Assembly (NCBI RefSeq): GCF_002847825.1
Contig: NZ_PKIZ01000001.1
Location: 1-64,000 of the forward strand
Reading direction: 5' to 3'
Length of the DNA stretch: 64,000 bases
Origin: Kytococcus schroeteri
Lineage (GTDB): Bacteria > Actinomycetota > Actinomycetes > Actinomycetales > Dermatophilaceae
The notes below the pieces were generated by a model. That model searched no databases. It saw only the letters and a list, made by a program, of their open reading frames with translations, and was not told the DNA's origin. Shown here piece after piece: positions 7,613-15,852 of this stretch (the first letter of the stretch is position 1; the number at the start of each line of letters is the position of its first letter). The translations under genes were made by a program, and so were the position numbers.

Positions 7613-9004
7613 ATGACCACCCGCCCCCGCCTGGAGCAGGGGTACGCCGCGGCCGTCCCGGAGCTCTCGCTCCCGTGGGCGGCCGCGCCCGTCCCCGAAC
7701 CGACCCTGCTCGCCCTCGACGAGCAGCTGGCAGCCTCCCTCGGCCTCGATGCCGGGTGGCTCCGCTCACCCGAGGGGCTGCGTTTTCTCTGCGGGGACGT
7801 CTCGGCGCTGCCCGAGGCGCCGCCCACCGTCGCCCAGGCCTACGCCGGCCACCAGTTCGGCGGGTTCTCGCCGCTGCTGGGCGACGGGCGGGCCCTGCTG
7901 CTCGGTGAGCTGGTGGACCCGGCCGGGCGCCGCTGGGACCTCCACCTCAAGGGCTCGGGGCGCACCCCCTTCGCCCGCGGGGGAGACGGGAAGGCGGCCG
8001 TGGGCCCGATGCTTCGCGAGCACCTGTTCTCCACCTTCGCGCACGCGGTGGGTATCCCGACCACGCGCTCCCTGGCGGTGGTGGGTACGGGCGAGCAGGT
8101 GCAGCGCGAGACCCTGCTCCCCGGGGCGATCCTGGTGCGCGTGGCGGCCAGCCACCTGCGGGTGGGCACGGTGCAGCACGCGGCGGCCTCCCACGACCGC
8201 GACGTGCTCGAGCGCCTCGTCTCCCACGCGCTGGACCGCCACCACCCGGCTGCGCGGGACGCGGCCCGGGCGGCGGGGGAGCCGGACGGCCTCACGCTGC
8301 TGCGGGCCGTGGCCGACGCCCAGGCCGACCTCGTGGCCCGCTGGATGGGCGTGGGCCTCGTCCACGGGGTCATGAACACCGACAACATGACCCTCTCGGG
8401 CGAGACGATCGACTACGGCCCCGTCGCGATGCTCGAGGCCCACGACCCGCAGGCGGTGTTCAGCAGCATCGACCACCAGGGGCGCTACGCCTACGGCAAC
8501 CAGCCGGCCGTGGCGCAGTGGAACCTGGCCCGTCTGGCCGAGGCGCTGCTGCCGCTGGTGGACGCCGATCCCGACCGTGCCGTGGAGCGGGCCACCGAGG
8601 TCGTGGTGGGCTTCGCGGACACCTACCGCCGCGCCCACACCGCGGTGTTCTCCGCCAAGCTCGGCCTGCCGGAGCCGGACGCCCAGGCGGTGGGGGAGTT
8701 CCTGGACCGCCTGACCGCCGAGCGGGCGGACCACACGGGAGCGTTCGCGTCCCTGGCCGACGAGGCCGAGGCCGCGGGGGAGACCGACCGTGCCGCCCGC
8801 CTCCGTGCGGCCAACCCCGTGTACGTGCCCCGCAACCACGTGGTGGAGGAGGCCCTGGCCGCGGCCGCCGACGGCGACCTCGCGCCCGTGGAGCGGCTCA
8901 CCGCCGCGTTGCGGGAGCCCTTCGCACGCCGCCCGGGCCTGGAGGACCTGGAGCGGCCCGCCCCGCCCGGCGCGCCCCCGCACGTCACCTTCTGCGGCAC
9001 CTGA
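7613..9004 (+). CDS. selO: Protein adenylyltransferase SelO (YdiU/UPF0061)
   Basis: SelO is a pseudokinase-fold enzyme that transfers AMP to protein hydroxyl side chains, linked in other bacteria to redox homeostasis. The 463-residue length is usual. Family blocks are present in order: GHQFGGFSP, the LKGSGRTPF nucleotide loop, REHLFSTFAHAVGIPTTR, GVMNTDNM and NQPAVAQWNLARLAEAL. The protein ends FCGT without the C-terminal selenocysteine/cysteine motif of some homologues. ATG 7613 is two bases after the reductase stop; an open frame extends far upstream but only inside that gene. A strong terminator follows. Confidence 0.94.
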   Translation: MTTRPRLEQGYAAAVPELSLPWAAAPVPEPTLLALDEQLAASLGLDAGWLRSPEGLRFLCGDVSALPEAPPTVAQAYAGHQFGGFSPLLGDGRALLLGELVDPAGRRWDLHLKGSGRTPFARGGDGKAAVGPMLREHLFSTFAHAVGIPTTRSLAVVGTGEQVQRETLLPGAILVRVAASHLRVGTVQHAAASHDRDVLERLVSHALDRHHPAARDAARAAGEPDGLTLLRAVADAQADLVARWMGVGLVHGVMNTDNMTLSGETIDYGPVAMLEAHDPQAVFSSIDHQGRYAYGNQPAVAQWNLARLAEALLPLVDADPDRAVERATEVVVGFADTYRRAHTAVFSAKLGLPEPDAQAVGEFLDRLTAERADHTGAFASLADEAEAAGETDRAARLRAANPVYVPRNHVVEEALAAAADGDLAPVERLTAALREPFARRPGLEDLERPAPPGAPPHVTFCGT

Positions 9005-9019
9005 CGCCCCGGGCACACA

Positions 9020-9056
9020 GAACGGGAGGAGACCGTCGTGCGGTCTCCTCCCGTTC
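9020..9056. terminator. Bidirectional terminator between selO and sodA
   Basis: A perfect 16-base stem (9020-9035 with 9041-9056) has a five-base loop. It sits between the convergent selO and sodA genes and can serve both. Confidence 0.85.
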
Positions 9057-9109
9057 CCGGACCGACGGCGCCTCTCCCGCTACAGTGACGACGCCGTCGG
9101 TGGTCTGTG

Positions 9110-9730
9110 TCAGGGCGTGATGAGCCCCTGGGTGCGGCTGGCCCCCTCGAACCGCGCCGCGACGTCCTGCCAGTTCACGACCTCCCACCACGCCTTGACG
9201 TAGTCGGGCTTGACGTTGCGGTACTGCAGGTAGAACGCGTGCTCCCACATGTCGATCATGAGCAGCGGCACCTGGCCGGTCGGCAGGTTGCCCTGGTGGT
9301 CATACAGCTGGCAGATGTAGGGGCGCTGGCCGAGGGTGTCCCAGGCGAGGATCGACCAGCCCGATCCCTGGATGCCCAGGGCGCTGGCGGTGAACTGCTC
9401 GCGGAAGGCGTCGAAGCCACCAAAGTGGGTGTCCAGGGCGGTCTTCAGGGCGCCCTCGGGTTCGCCGCCGCCATCGGGGGACATGTTGTTCCAGAACACC
9501 GTGTGGTTGAGGTGGCCACCCAGGTTGAAGGCGAGGTTCTTCTCCAGCATGTTCACCGTGGAGAAGTCGCGCTGCACGCGGGACTCGGACAGCTTGTCCA
9601 TGGCCGTGTTGGCGCCGTCCACGTACGCCTTGTGGTGCTTGGAGTGGTGCAGCTCCATGATCTCGGCGTTGATGTGCGGGGCCAGTTCGCCGTAGTCGTA
9701 CGGCATGTCGGGCAGGGTGTACTGGTCCAT
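9110..9730 (-). CDS. sodA: Superoxide dismutase (Fe/Mn type)
   Basis: This 206-residue enzyme converts superoxide to peroxide and oxygen. Metal ligands His28, His76, Asp160 and His164 sit at the same numbers as in mycobacterial Fe/Mn SOD. The signature DMWEHAFYLQY is complete. There is no signal peptide, so it is cytoplasmic or exported without a leader. The start is preceded by GAGGAGG. It is divergent from a Fur-family gene, and a 15-base palindrome lies between the two, suggesting metal- or redox-linked control. The choice between iron and manganese cannot be read safely from the sequence. Confidence 0.97.
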   Translation of the reverse strand: MDQYTLPDMPYDYGELAPHINAEIMELHHSKHHKAYVDGANTAMDKLSESRVQRDFSTVNMLEKNLAFNLGGHLNHTVFWNNMSPDGGGEPEGALKTALDTHFGGFDAFREQFTASALGIQGSGWSILAWDTLGQRPYICQLYDHQGNLPTGQVPLLMIDMWEHAFYLQYRNVKPDYVKAWWEVVNWQDVAARFEGASRTQGLITP

Positions 9731-9759
9731 CGCAGCCTCCTCGTCGGTGGTTCGTCAGG

Positions 9760-9774
9760 TGAGACGGTGTCTCA
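9760..9774. promoter_or_regulatory. 15-base palindrome in the sodA/Fur-family intergenic region
   Basis: TGAGACGGTGTCTCA consists of perfect 6-base arms around GGT. The TGA...TCA ends and near 7-1-7 symmetry resemble operators of the Fur superfamily. It lies 30 bases before the sodA start and 60 before the regulator start, so it could control either gene or both. Confidence 0.5.
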
Positions 9775-9833
9775 GGAAGAGAGTGTGCCACGTCGCCCGC
9801 GGGACGGGCAGGGGGGTGGCGCAGACTGGTGCC

Positions 9834-10274
9834 ATGACCCCCGATCCCGTAGTGCTGCAGCACGCCGAGGACGCCCTGCGCGCGCAGGGCGTGCGCGTCA
9901 CCAAGCCTCGCCGTGAGGTGCTCGCCCTCCTCGCGGCGGTGGCGGACCTCCCCACGGCCGACGAGATGCTCGAACGTCTCGACCCGGCCGCCGGGGCCAC
10001 GCGCGCCACGCTCTACCGCACCCTGCAGGTCGGCGTGGAGGTCGGCGTCGTCTGTCACGTGCACACCGGGCACACGCCCACGCGCTACCACCTGAGCGCC
10101 CCCGACGCCGAGGAGCACGTCCACCTGTTCTGCGTGGAGTGCCAGCGCCTCGTCACGGCGCCGCGGTCCCTCCTGGGCGGGGCAGAGGAGCAGCTCGGCC
10201 GGGAGGGCTTCCTGCTGGACCCCTCGCACCTGGCCCTGTCCGGACGCTGCCGTCGCTGCGCCGCCGGCAGCTGA
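9834..10274 (+). CDS. Fur family metal or redox-sensing repressor
   Basis: A 146-residue DNA-binding repressor. A winged helix occupies about residues 1-80, with the recognition region near ATRATLYRTLQ. The metal-binding part contains EEHVHLFC and the structural zinc pairs Cys100/Cys103 and Cys139/Cys142. The sensed metal (iron, zinc, nickel or peroxide via metal) cannot be decided. ATG 9834 lies seven bases after CAGACT and no ribosome site is seen, so the start is probably leaderless; an in-frame upstream extension would run into the sodA promoter. It probably regulates itself or sodA through the palindrome at 9760-9774. Confidence 0.92.
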   Translation: MTPDPVVLQHAEDALRAQGVRVTKPRREVLALLAAVADLPTADEMLERLDPAAGATRATLYRTLQVGVEVGVVCHVHTGHTPTRYHLSAPDAEEHVHLFCVECQRLVTAPRSLLGGAEEQLGREGFLLDPSHLALSGRCRRCAAGS

Positions 10275-10408
10275 GGGGGAGGGGAGGGGTGCTGACCCCC
10301 GCGAGGTGGAGCGGGCTTCCCGGCGTGCGGGCGCTCGGCTCCACTGCGATGCCGGGCCGACCCGGAACCGGCTCCCACCCGCACCGCACGCTCCCGGAAC
10401 GTGGACAT

Positions 10409-10446
10409 GAGAAGGGCCCGCACCCTGATGGGTGCGGGCCCTTCTC
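10409..10446. terminator. Terminator between the Fur-family gene and the tRNA array
   Basis: A perfect 17-base stem (10409-10425 with 10430-10446) has a four-base TGAT loop. It closes the minus-strand tRNA operon and can also stop the Fur-family transcript. Confidence 0.85.
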
Positions 10447-10448
10447 GA

Positions 10449-10524
10449 TGGAGCGGACAACCGGGCTCGAACCGGCGACCTCAACCTTGGCAAGGTTGCG
10501 CTCTACCAACTGAGCTATGTCCGC
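10449..10524 (-). tRNA. tRNA-Gly (GCC), copy 1
   Basis: A full cloverleaf with acceptor GCGGACA and anticodon loop TTGCCAA. The CCA end is encoded at 10449-10451. It is the last gene of the four-tRNA minus-strand array. Confidence 0.97.
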
Positions 10525-10548
10525 CTGCACGCGCCGTGCGGCTCGTGC

Positions 10549-10623
10549 TGGTGGGCGATACTGGGTTTGAACCAGTGACCTCTTCCGTGTCAAGGAAGCG
10601 CGCTACCACTGCGCCAATCGCCC
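10549..10623 (-). tRNA. tRNA-Val (GAC)
   Basis: Acceptor GGGCGAT and anticodon loop TTGACAC. The CCA end is encoded at 10549-10551. It is the third gene transcribed in the array. Confidence 0.96.
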
Positions 10624-10671
10624 GAGTCGATCAGTGACCGACAAGGTGGCAACGGATTTCCCGTCGCCTCG

Positions 10672-10742
10672 AGGTGGAGACGGGATTCGAACCCGTGTAT
10701 ACGGCTTTGCAGGCCGCTGCCTCGCCTCTCGGCCACTCCACC
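10672..10742 (-). tRNA. tRNA-Cys (GCA)
   Basis: Acceptor GGTGGAG and anticodon loop CTGCAAA, with U as the discriminator base expected for cysteine. The CCA end is not encoded (CGA follows). Confidence 0.96.
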
Positions 10743-10779
10743 GTGAGGTGCGAGACCTCAGGGAGGTCGGAGACCTCAG

Positions 10780-10852
10780 AGCGGACAACCGGGCTCGAAC
10801 CGGCGACCTCAACCTTGGCAAGGTTGCGCTCTACCAACTGAGCTATGTCCGC
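10780..10852 (-). tRNA. tRNA-Gly (GCC), copy 2
   Basis: Identical in the tRNA body to copy 1 at 10452-10524, but the bases after the discriminator read CTG, so CCA must be added after transcription. It is the first gene of the array, about 50 bases after the promoter. Confidence 0.97.
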
Positions 10853-10907
10853 CTGCGCGCTGTGTCCTCGGCGTCTGTGACGTCCGGGGGCCCTGCGGCG
10901 CTGGGAA

Positions 10908-10936
10908 ACAATAACCAACTTCGGCCCGAGTGCCAA
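10908..10936 (-). promoter_or_regulatory. Promoter of the tRNA array
   Basis: On the minus strand TTGGCA (10936-10931) is followed after 17 bases by TATTGT (10913-10908). This is a good housekeeping-sigma promoter, placed about 55 bases before the first tRNA. Confidence 0.7.
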
Positions 10937-10945
10937 GTCGGGGCG

Positions 10946-10993
10946 TGTCCGGGTGGGGATTCCGCACCACGGTGCGGAATCCCCACCCGGACA
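10946..10993. terminator. Long terminator hairpin after the thioesterase gene
   Basis: A perfect 23-base inverted repeat with a two-base centre (10946-10968 and 10971-10993). It lies just beyond the stop of the minus-strand thioesterase gene and should insulate it from the tRNA promoter. Confidence 0.85.
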
Positions 10994-11002
10994 GCGCGTG
11001 CC

Positions 11003-11833
11003 TCAGAGGTTCTCCGGCATCGGGCGCACGGTCAGTGACTGCTCGATGCGGGCGAAGGCCCCCTGCTCGTCGTGCATCCAGGTGGAGGTCAGGCCGGCGC
11101 CGGTCGGCCCCCACATCACCTGCCCGTCGAGCCCCACCCAGCCGCGCTCGGGCTGGCGCCACAAGTGGATGGAGATCTCCACGTTCGGGAACATCCACTC
11201 TGCCGGGCTCTGTCGCGGGCCGATGCCGTTGGCCGTGTCCGAGAGCGCCATGGCCGCGGCCACGGGGGAGACCTCCACGCCCTCCACCAGGGGGTGGTCA
11301 GTGTGCAGCCACGCGCGCCCGCGCCCGGGGCCGTGGCCCGGCACCTCCTTGAAGGTGAGCGAGTCGATGAACCCGCCGCTCCACACGTTCATGCCCTCCC
11401 AGTCGGGCAGCGTGTCCGGCGCCGGGAGCTGCTCGACCTCCTGCCCGGCCACGGCGGCGGTGTCCACGACGGCGATGCGCCAGGCGTGGGCCCGCACCAC
11501 CACGCGGTCGGCGATGGTCATGGTCGCCTCGAGCAGCTCGATGGTGCGCCCCGGCCGCACCGTGCGCACCTCGATGGTCGAGGGCATCGCCGGCATGACC
11601 CCGTAGGCCTCCAGCGTGATGCGGGAGAGCTGCATGTCCTCGCGCTTCTCGTGCTCGTGCAGCTCGTGGGTGAGCAGCCCGACCACGGGGGCCAGGTGGT
11701 GCTCCCACGGTCGCCACGCACCCTGCACGTGGATCGTCGGCTGGTAGCGACCACCACCGAGGGGCTGGAAGTAGGCGGGGCTGTCGGTGGGCAGGGCGGC
11801 GACGACCTCGTCGGGGTCCGGCAGAGCATTCAT
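11003..11833 (-). CDS. Acyl-CoA thioesterase-like protein (double hot-dog)
   Basis: A 276-residue protein that looks like two hot-dog domains in tandem, as in TesB-type thioesterases, which release free acids from acyl-CoA. The N-terminal half has the VGLLTHELHEHE region. The C-terminal half has PLVEGVEVSPVAAAMALSD and NVEISIHLWR, the latter a typical TesB-like strand. The start is ATG 11833, with TACCCT nine bases upstream and no ribosome site; the longer frame adds 16 residues without support. It is a single gene, divergent from the aminotransferase gene. The substrate is unknown. Confidence 0.8.
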   Translation of the reverse strand: MNALPDPDEVVAALPTDSPAYFQPLGGGRYQPTIHVQGAWRPWEHHLAPVVGLLTHELHEHEKREDMQLSRITLEAYGVMPAMPSTIEVRTVRPGRTIELLEATMTIADRVVVRAHAWRIAVVDTAAVAGQEVEQLPAPDTLPDWEGMNVWSGGFIDSLTFKEVPGHGPGRGRAWLHTDHPLVEGVEVSPVAAAMALSDTANGIGPRQSPAEWMFPNVEISIHLWRQPERGWVGLDGQVMWGPTGAGLTSTWMHDEQGAFARIEQSLTVRPMPENL

Positions 11834-11894
11834 GCCGGTCAGGGTAGGGCGCCGCCCCGCGCCCGGTGTGACGGCGCCCACCTAGCATGTGGCC

Positions 11895-12839
11895 ATGAAT
11901 GACACGCAGCCCATCGTCTGGGTCGACGGCGCCCTCGTGCCCGCCGACCGCGCCGCCGTGCTGGCCCTCGACCACGGCATCACCGTCGGGGACGGGGTCT
12001 TCGAGACCGCCGAGGTGCGCCACGGTCAGGTCTTCGCCCGCACCCGCCACCACGACCGCATGGACCGCTCGCTCGCCGGCATCGGGCTGGCCCCGCTGGA
12101 CCGGGCCCGTCTGGACGCCGGCATCGATGCCGTGCTGGCCGCCTCCCGCGAGGTCCACGGCGAGGCCCTGCCGCTGGAGCGCCTGCGCTACACCGTCACC
12201 GGTGGGCGCGGCCCGCTCGGGTCCGGCCGCTACGACACCGAGCCCACCTACATCGTGGCGCTGGCGCCGGACCCCGGCATGGAGGGCCCGACCACCGTGG
12301 CCGTGGGCCCGTGGCGGCGCAACCTGCACTCCACGGTCACCGGGCTCAAGACCACGTCGTACGCCGAGAACGCGGTCATGCTGCTGGCGGGCTCGAAGCT
12401 GGGCGCCACCGAGACGCTCTTCGCCACCAGCGAGGGCGACCTCTGCGAGGGCACCGGCTCCAACACCTTCGTGGTGACCGACGGCGTGCTGCGCACCCCC
12501 GGCCTGGACCGCGGCCCGCTGGCCGGCGTGACCCGCGGCCTGGTCATCGAGTGGGCGCGGGAGGCCGGCATCGAGGTGCGCGAGGAGCAGGTGCCCATGG
12601 CCGACCTCGCCACCGCCGAGGAGGTCTTCATCACCAGCTCGATCCGCTCGGTGCAGCCGGTGGAGCGCCTCGTGGAGATCACCGAGTCGCCCCTGCCCAC
12701 CGCCCCCGGCCTCGCCGCCCCCGTGGCGCCGTCCGAGCAGTACGGCGTCTCCTTCGACCGCACCCTCGAGGTGGGCCCGGTCACCCGTCGCCTGCAGGCG
12801 CTCTTCCGCGAGAACGCCGCCGCCACCCCCGACCCGTGA
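11895..12839 (+). CDS. Class IV aminotransferase, probably aminodeoxychorismate lyase
   Basis: A 314-residue PLP enzyme of fold type IV, the group containing 4-amino-4-deoxychorismate lyase (folate synthesis), branched-chain and D-amino acid aminotransferases. The PLP lysine is Lys152 in GLKTTSYAEN. DHGITVGDGVFET near residue 26 and EGTGSN with ITSSIRSVQPV are conserved in the PabC-like subgroup, which makes lyase the best guess. TAGCAT lies six bases before ATG 11895, and GTG 11889 is an alternative start. The next gene overlaps by four bases. Confidence 0.85.
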   Translation: MNDTQPIVWVDGALVPADRAAVLALDHGITVGDGVFETAEVRHGQVFARTRHHDRMDRSLAGIGLAPLDRARLDAGIDAVLAASREVHGEALPLERLRYTVTGGRGPLGSGRYDTEPTYIVALAPDPGMEGPTTVAVGPWRRNLHSTVTGLKTTSYAENAVMLLAGSKLGATETLFATSEGDLCEGTGSNTFVVTDGVLRTPGLDRGPLAGVTRGLVIEWAREAGIEVREEQVPMADLATAEEVFITSSIRSVQPVERLVEITESPLPTAPGLAAPVAPSEQYGVSFDRTLEVGPVTRRLQALFRENAAATPDP

Positions 12840-13333
12840 CGCCGAGCCACAGGGCGCCGGCGGGCCCGGGTGGGTCCGCCGGCGCCGGCGCGGGGGAGCA
12901 CGTGCCGCTGCACGAGCGGGACTGGGCCTGGCGCAACGCGCTGCGCTCGATGCCGGTCGTCGGGCCGTTCTACAAGGTGCTGGTGGGGGTCGTGGGCCTG
13001 TTCGTGGTGGTCCTGGGGCTCATCCTCGTTCCCTTCCCCGGCCCCGGGTGGGCCATCGTCTTCCTCGGGGTGCTGCTGTGGGCCACCGAGTTCCCCCCGG
13101 CCTCGCGGCTGCTCCACTGGGGGCGCCTGCAGCTGGGGCGGTTCACGCACTGGGTGGCCCGGCGGGGGTGGCCGGCCCGCATCGGGCTGGGCGTCCTCAC
13201 CGCCGTGACGTGCACGGTCATCGTGTGGTGCGTGCTGTGGCTGATCGGCCCGCCGCCGGGGCTGCCGGCCTCCTGGGAGGACCTCCTGCTGCGCTGGGGC
13301 CACCTGCCGGGCGAGCCCGTCTGGGCCCGCTGA
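12836..13333 (+). CDS. PGPGW-motif small membrane protein (TIGR02611-like)
   Basis: A 165-residue membrane protein of unknown function. The hallmark FPGPGWAIVFLG lies near residues 63-74, directly after a first hydrophobic helix. A second pair of helices near 115-145 follows a basic segment. The N-terminal 25 residues are Gly/Ala/Pro-rich. GTG 12836 overlaps the aminotransferase stop as GTGA and is the natural coupled start; GTG 12902 is a shorter alternative. This family is common in actinobacteria as an orphan. Confidence 0.78.
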   Translation: MTPSHRAPAGPGGSAGAGAGEHVPLHERDWAWRNALRSMPVVGPFYKVLVGVVGLFVVVLGLILVPFPGPGWAIVFLGVLLWATEFPPASRLLHWGRLQLGRFTHWVARRGWPARIGLGVLTAVTCTVIVWCVLWLIGPPPGLPASWEDLLLRWGHLPGEPVWAR

Positions 13334-13364
13334 CCGGGGTCGGGCGGGCCGCCAGCAGGCGGAA

Positions 13365-13394
13365 TTGGCACCCTCCGCCGAGATGGGGTACTGT
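13365..13394 (+). promoter_or_regulatory. Promoter of tRNA-Val (CAC)
   Basis: TTGGCA at 13365-13370 and TACTGT at 13389-13394 are separated by 18 bases and lie 33 bases before the tRNA. The -35 hexamer equals that of the four-tRNA array promoter. Confidence 0.65.
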
Positions 13395-13427
13395 CTGCCC
13401 CCGCGCCGGTCACACGGCGAAGCGCAC

Positions 13428-13501
13428 GGGCGCATAGCTCAGTTGGTTAGAGCGTTCGCTTCACACGCGAGAGGTCAGGGGTTCGAGTCCCTTTGCGCCC
13501 A
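13428..13501 (+). tRNA. tRNA-Val (CAC)
   Basis: Acceptor GGGCGCA and anticodon loop TTCACAC, 74 bases. The CCA end is not encoded (CCC follows the discriminator A). Confidence 0.97.
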
Positions 13502-13625
13502 CCCGTTGCCGCCCCCGGAGTCCACCAGGACCCGGGGGCGTTCGCGTCCCCGGGGAGGACTGCGGTGACCCTGGGCGCGGGGCGTGGGGCGGTGGCCGCG
13601 CCGGTGGGGGAGCGGGCTGCGGCAC

Positions 13626-13658
13626 GTAGACTGCGCGGGCGCGCGGAATCCCGCGCGC
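13626..13658 (+). promoter_or_regulatory. thrS -10 element and hairpin at the start of its leader
   Basis: TAGACT at 13626-13631 is followed six bases later by a perfect 9-base GC-only stem (13637-13645 with 13650-13658, loop AATC). The hairpin would form the very 5' end of the thrS mRNA. The roughly 65-base leader has no T-box features; the stem may protect the transcript or affect initiation. Confidence 0.45.
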
Positions 13659-13704
13659 CACACCCCATCGAGATGCAGCACGCGCTGCACGGACAGGAGC
13701 AGTC

Positions 13705-15687
13705 ATGGCCCCCATCAGTCTGACCGTGAACGGCGAACCCCGTACGGCCGAGACGGGGACCACTGGCACCGACCTGTTCGGCGAGGACCGCGCCGTCGTG
13801 GCCACCCGCGTCAACGGCGAGCTGCGCGACCTGTACCGCGAGGTGGCTGACGGCGACGTCGTGGAGGCCGTGCTCATCAGCGAGCCCGACGGGCTGGACA
13901 TCCTGCGCCACTCGACGGCCCACGTGCTGGCCCAGGCGGTGCAGCAGGAGTTCCCCGAGGCCAAGCTCGGCATCGGACCGCCCATCACCGACGGCTTCTA
14001 CTACGACTTCGACGTGGCCGAGCCGTTCACGCCCGAGGATCTCAAGAAGCTCTCCAAGGCCATGCAGCGCATCGTCAAGGAGGGCCAGACCTTCGTGCGC
14101 CGCGAGATCAGCGACGCCGACGCCCTCGAGGAGCTGGCCGCCGAGCCGTACAAGTGCGAGCTGGTGGGTCTCAAGGGCGGGGCGGCCGAGGAGGCCGCCG
14201 ACGGCGCCTCGGCCGAGGTGGGCGGCGCGCAGCTGACCATCTACGACAACGTGAAGCGGGACGGCTCCGTGGCCTGGGGCGATCTGTGCCGCGGGCCGCA
14301 CCTGCCCAGCACCAAGCTCATCGGCAACGGCTTCGCGCTCACCCGCTCGGCGGCGGCCTACTGGCGCGGCTCGGAGAAGAACCCGCAGCTGCAGCGCGTC
14401 TACGGCACGGCGTGGCCGTCCAAGGACGAGCTCAAGGCCTACCAGGAGCGCCTGGCCGAGGCCGAGCGCCGCGACCACCGCAAGCTCGGCGCGCAGATGG
14501 GGCTCTTCAGCTTCCCCGAGGAGGTGGGCCCCGGCCTGCCGGTCTTCCACCCCAAGGGCGGTGCCCTGCGCAAGGCGATGGAGGACTACGTCTACAAGCG
14601 CCACATCGAGGAGGGGTTCCAGTACGTCACCACGCCCCACCTGGCCAAGGAGCAGCTCTTCCACACCTCCGGGCACCTGCCGTACTACGCGGACGGCATG
14701 ATGCCGGAGCTCGACGACGACGGGCAGGCCTACCGCGTCAAGGCCATGAACTGCCCGATGCACAACCTCATCTACCGCAGCGAGCAGCGCTCCTACCGTG
14801 ACCTGCCGCTGCGCTTCTTCGAGTTCGGCACGGTGTACCGCAACGAGAAGTCCGGTGTGCTGCAGGGCCTCACGCGCGTGCGGATGATCACCCAGGACGA
14901 CTCGCACTCCTACGTCACCGAGGAGCAGGCGCCCGGCGAGATCCGCCACCTGCTGGACTTCGTGCTCTCCCTGCTGCGGGACTTCGGGCTGGACGACTAC
15001 TACCTGGAGCTCTCCACGCGTGACGAGGAGGGCGACAAGAAGGACAAGTTCATCGGCACCGACGAGCAGTGGGAGAAGGCCACCTCCGTGCTGCGCGAGG
15101 TGGCCGAGTCGACCGGGCTCGAGCTCGTGCCGGACCCGGGCGGTGCCGCGTACTACGGCCCGAAGATCTCCGTGCAGGCGCGCGACGCCATCGGCCGCAC
15201 CTGGCAGATGTCGACCATCCAGTACGACTTCAACCAGCCGGAGCGCTTCGGTCTGGAGTACTCCTCGGCCGACGGTGGCCGGGAGCGCCCGGTGATGATC
15301 CACTCGGCCAAGTTCGGTTCCATCGAGCGCTTCATCGGCGTGCTCATCGAGCACTACGCCGGGCAGTTCCCGGTGTGGCTGGCGCCCACCCAGGTGCTCG
15401 GTGTGCCGGTGGCCGAGGAGTTCACCCCCTACCTGCGGGAGGTCCTCGACCAGATGAAGGCGCAGGGCATCCGCACGGAGCTCGACGACAGCGACGACCG
15501 CTTCCCCAAGAAGATCCGCAACGCGAGCACCTCCAAGGTGCCCTTCACCCTCATCGCCGGTGGGGAGGACCGGGACGCCGGGGCGGTGTCCTTCCGCTTC
15601 CGTGACGGCTCGCAGGAGAACGGTGTGCCGGTGGCCGAGGCCATCGCCCGCATCCGCGAGGCGATCGACACGCGCGCCCAGGCCTGA
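13705..15687 (+). CDS. thrS: Threonyl-tRNA synthetase
   Basis: A 660-residue enzyme that charges tRNA-Thr. The domains run TGS (about 1-62), editing domain with HxxxH at 69-73 and a later Cys/His pair, class II catalytic core with MNCPMHN near 348 (zinc cysteine), motif 2 around [10 protein letters not shown], and an anticodon-binding domain from about 555. The length and all motifs are normal. ATG 13705 has GGAG eight bases upstream. It heads the conserved block that continues with HIT, pgsA and pimA, although here an NlpC/P60 gene on the other strand separates them. The stop codon lies in a tandem duplication. Confidence 0.98.
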   Translation: MAPISLTVNGEPRTAETGTTGTDLFGEDRAVVATRVNGELRDLYREVADGDVVEAVLISEPDGLDILRHSTAHVLAQAVQQEFPEAKLGIGPPITDGFYYDFDVAEPFTPEDLKKLSKAMQRIVKEGQTFVRREISDADALEELAAEPYKCELVGLKGGAAEEAADGASAEVGGAQLTIYDNVKRDGSVAWGDLCRGPHLPSTKLIGNGFALTRSAAAYWRGSEKNPQLQRVYGTAWPSKDELKAYQERLAEAERRDHRKLGAQMGLFSFPEEVGPGLPVFHPKGGALRKAMEDYVYKRHIEEGFQYVTTPHLAKEQLFHTSGHLPYYADGMMPELDDDGQAYRVKAMNCPMHNLIYRSEQRSYRDLPLRFFEFGTVYRNEKSGVLQGLTRVRMITQDDSHSYVTEEQAPGEIRHLLDFVLSLLRDFGLDDYYLELSTRDEEGDKKDKFIGTDEQWEKATSVLREVAESTGLELVPDPGGAAYYGPKISVQARDAIGRTWQMSTIQYDFNQPERFGLEYSSADGGRERPVMIHSAKFGSIERFIGVLIEHYAGQFPVWLAPTQVLGVPVAEEFTPYLREVLDQMKAQGIRTELDDSDDRFPKKIRNASTSKVPFTLIAGGEDRDAGAVSFRFRDGSQENGVPVAEAIARIREAIDTRAQA

Positions 15688-15749
15688 GCGCAGGGCGCCC
15701 CGCCGGCGCAGGACCCCCTGAGCGCGGGGCGCCCGCCGGCGCAGGACCC
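15685..15749 (+). repeat. Imperfect tandem duplication at the thrS stop
   Basis: A 32-base unit starting at the thrS stop codon (15685-15716) is repeated at 15719-15749 with one substitution and one deletion, a period of 34 bases. Both copies contain TGAGCGC and GCCGGCGCAGGACCC, so the stop codon itself is duplicated. Confidence 0.75.
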
Positions 15750-15784
15750 GGCGGGCGCCTGCCGCTGCGTGCCCCCTGACGTGA

Positions 15785-15814
15785 GAAGGCCCCCACCGTC
15801 CGGTGGGGGCCTTC
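15785..15814. terminator. Bidirectional terminator between thrS and the NlpC/P60 gene
   Basis: A 14-base stem (15785-15798 with 15801-15814) lies between two convergent genes. Confidence 0.8.
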
Positions 15815-15852
15815 CCGATGTCACGTCCTCGTCGGTGACGAGGACCCGCTGC

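Noticed and set aside
10409..10993. CRISPR-like repeats in the tRNA region
   Set aside because: The repeated blocks are tRNA genes and terminators; spacing and sequence do not form an array.
13502..13704. T-box riboswitch before thrS
   Set aside because: No T-box consensus, specifier loop or antiterminator; only a short GC hairpin is present.
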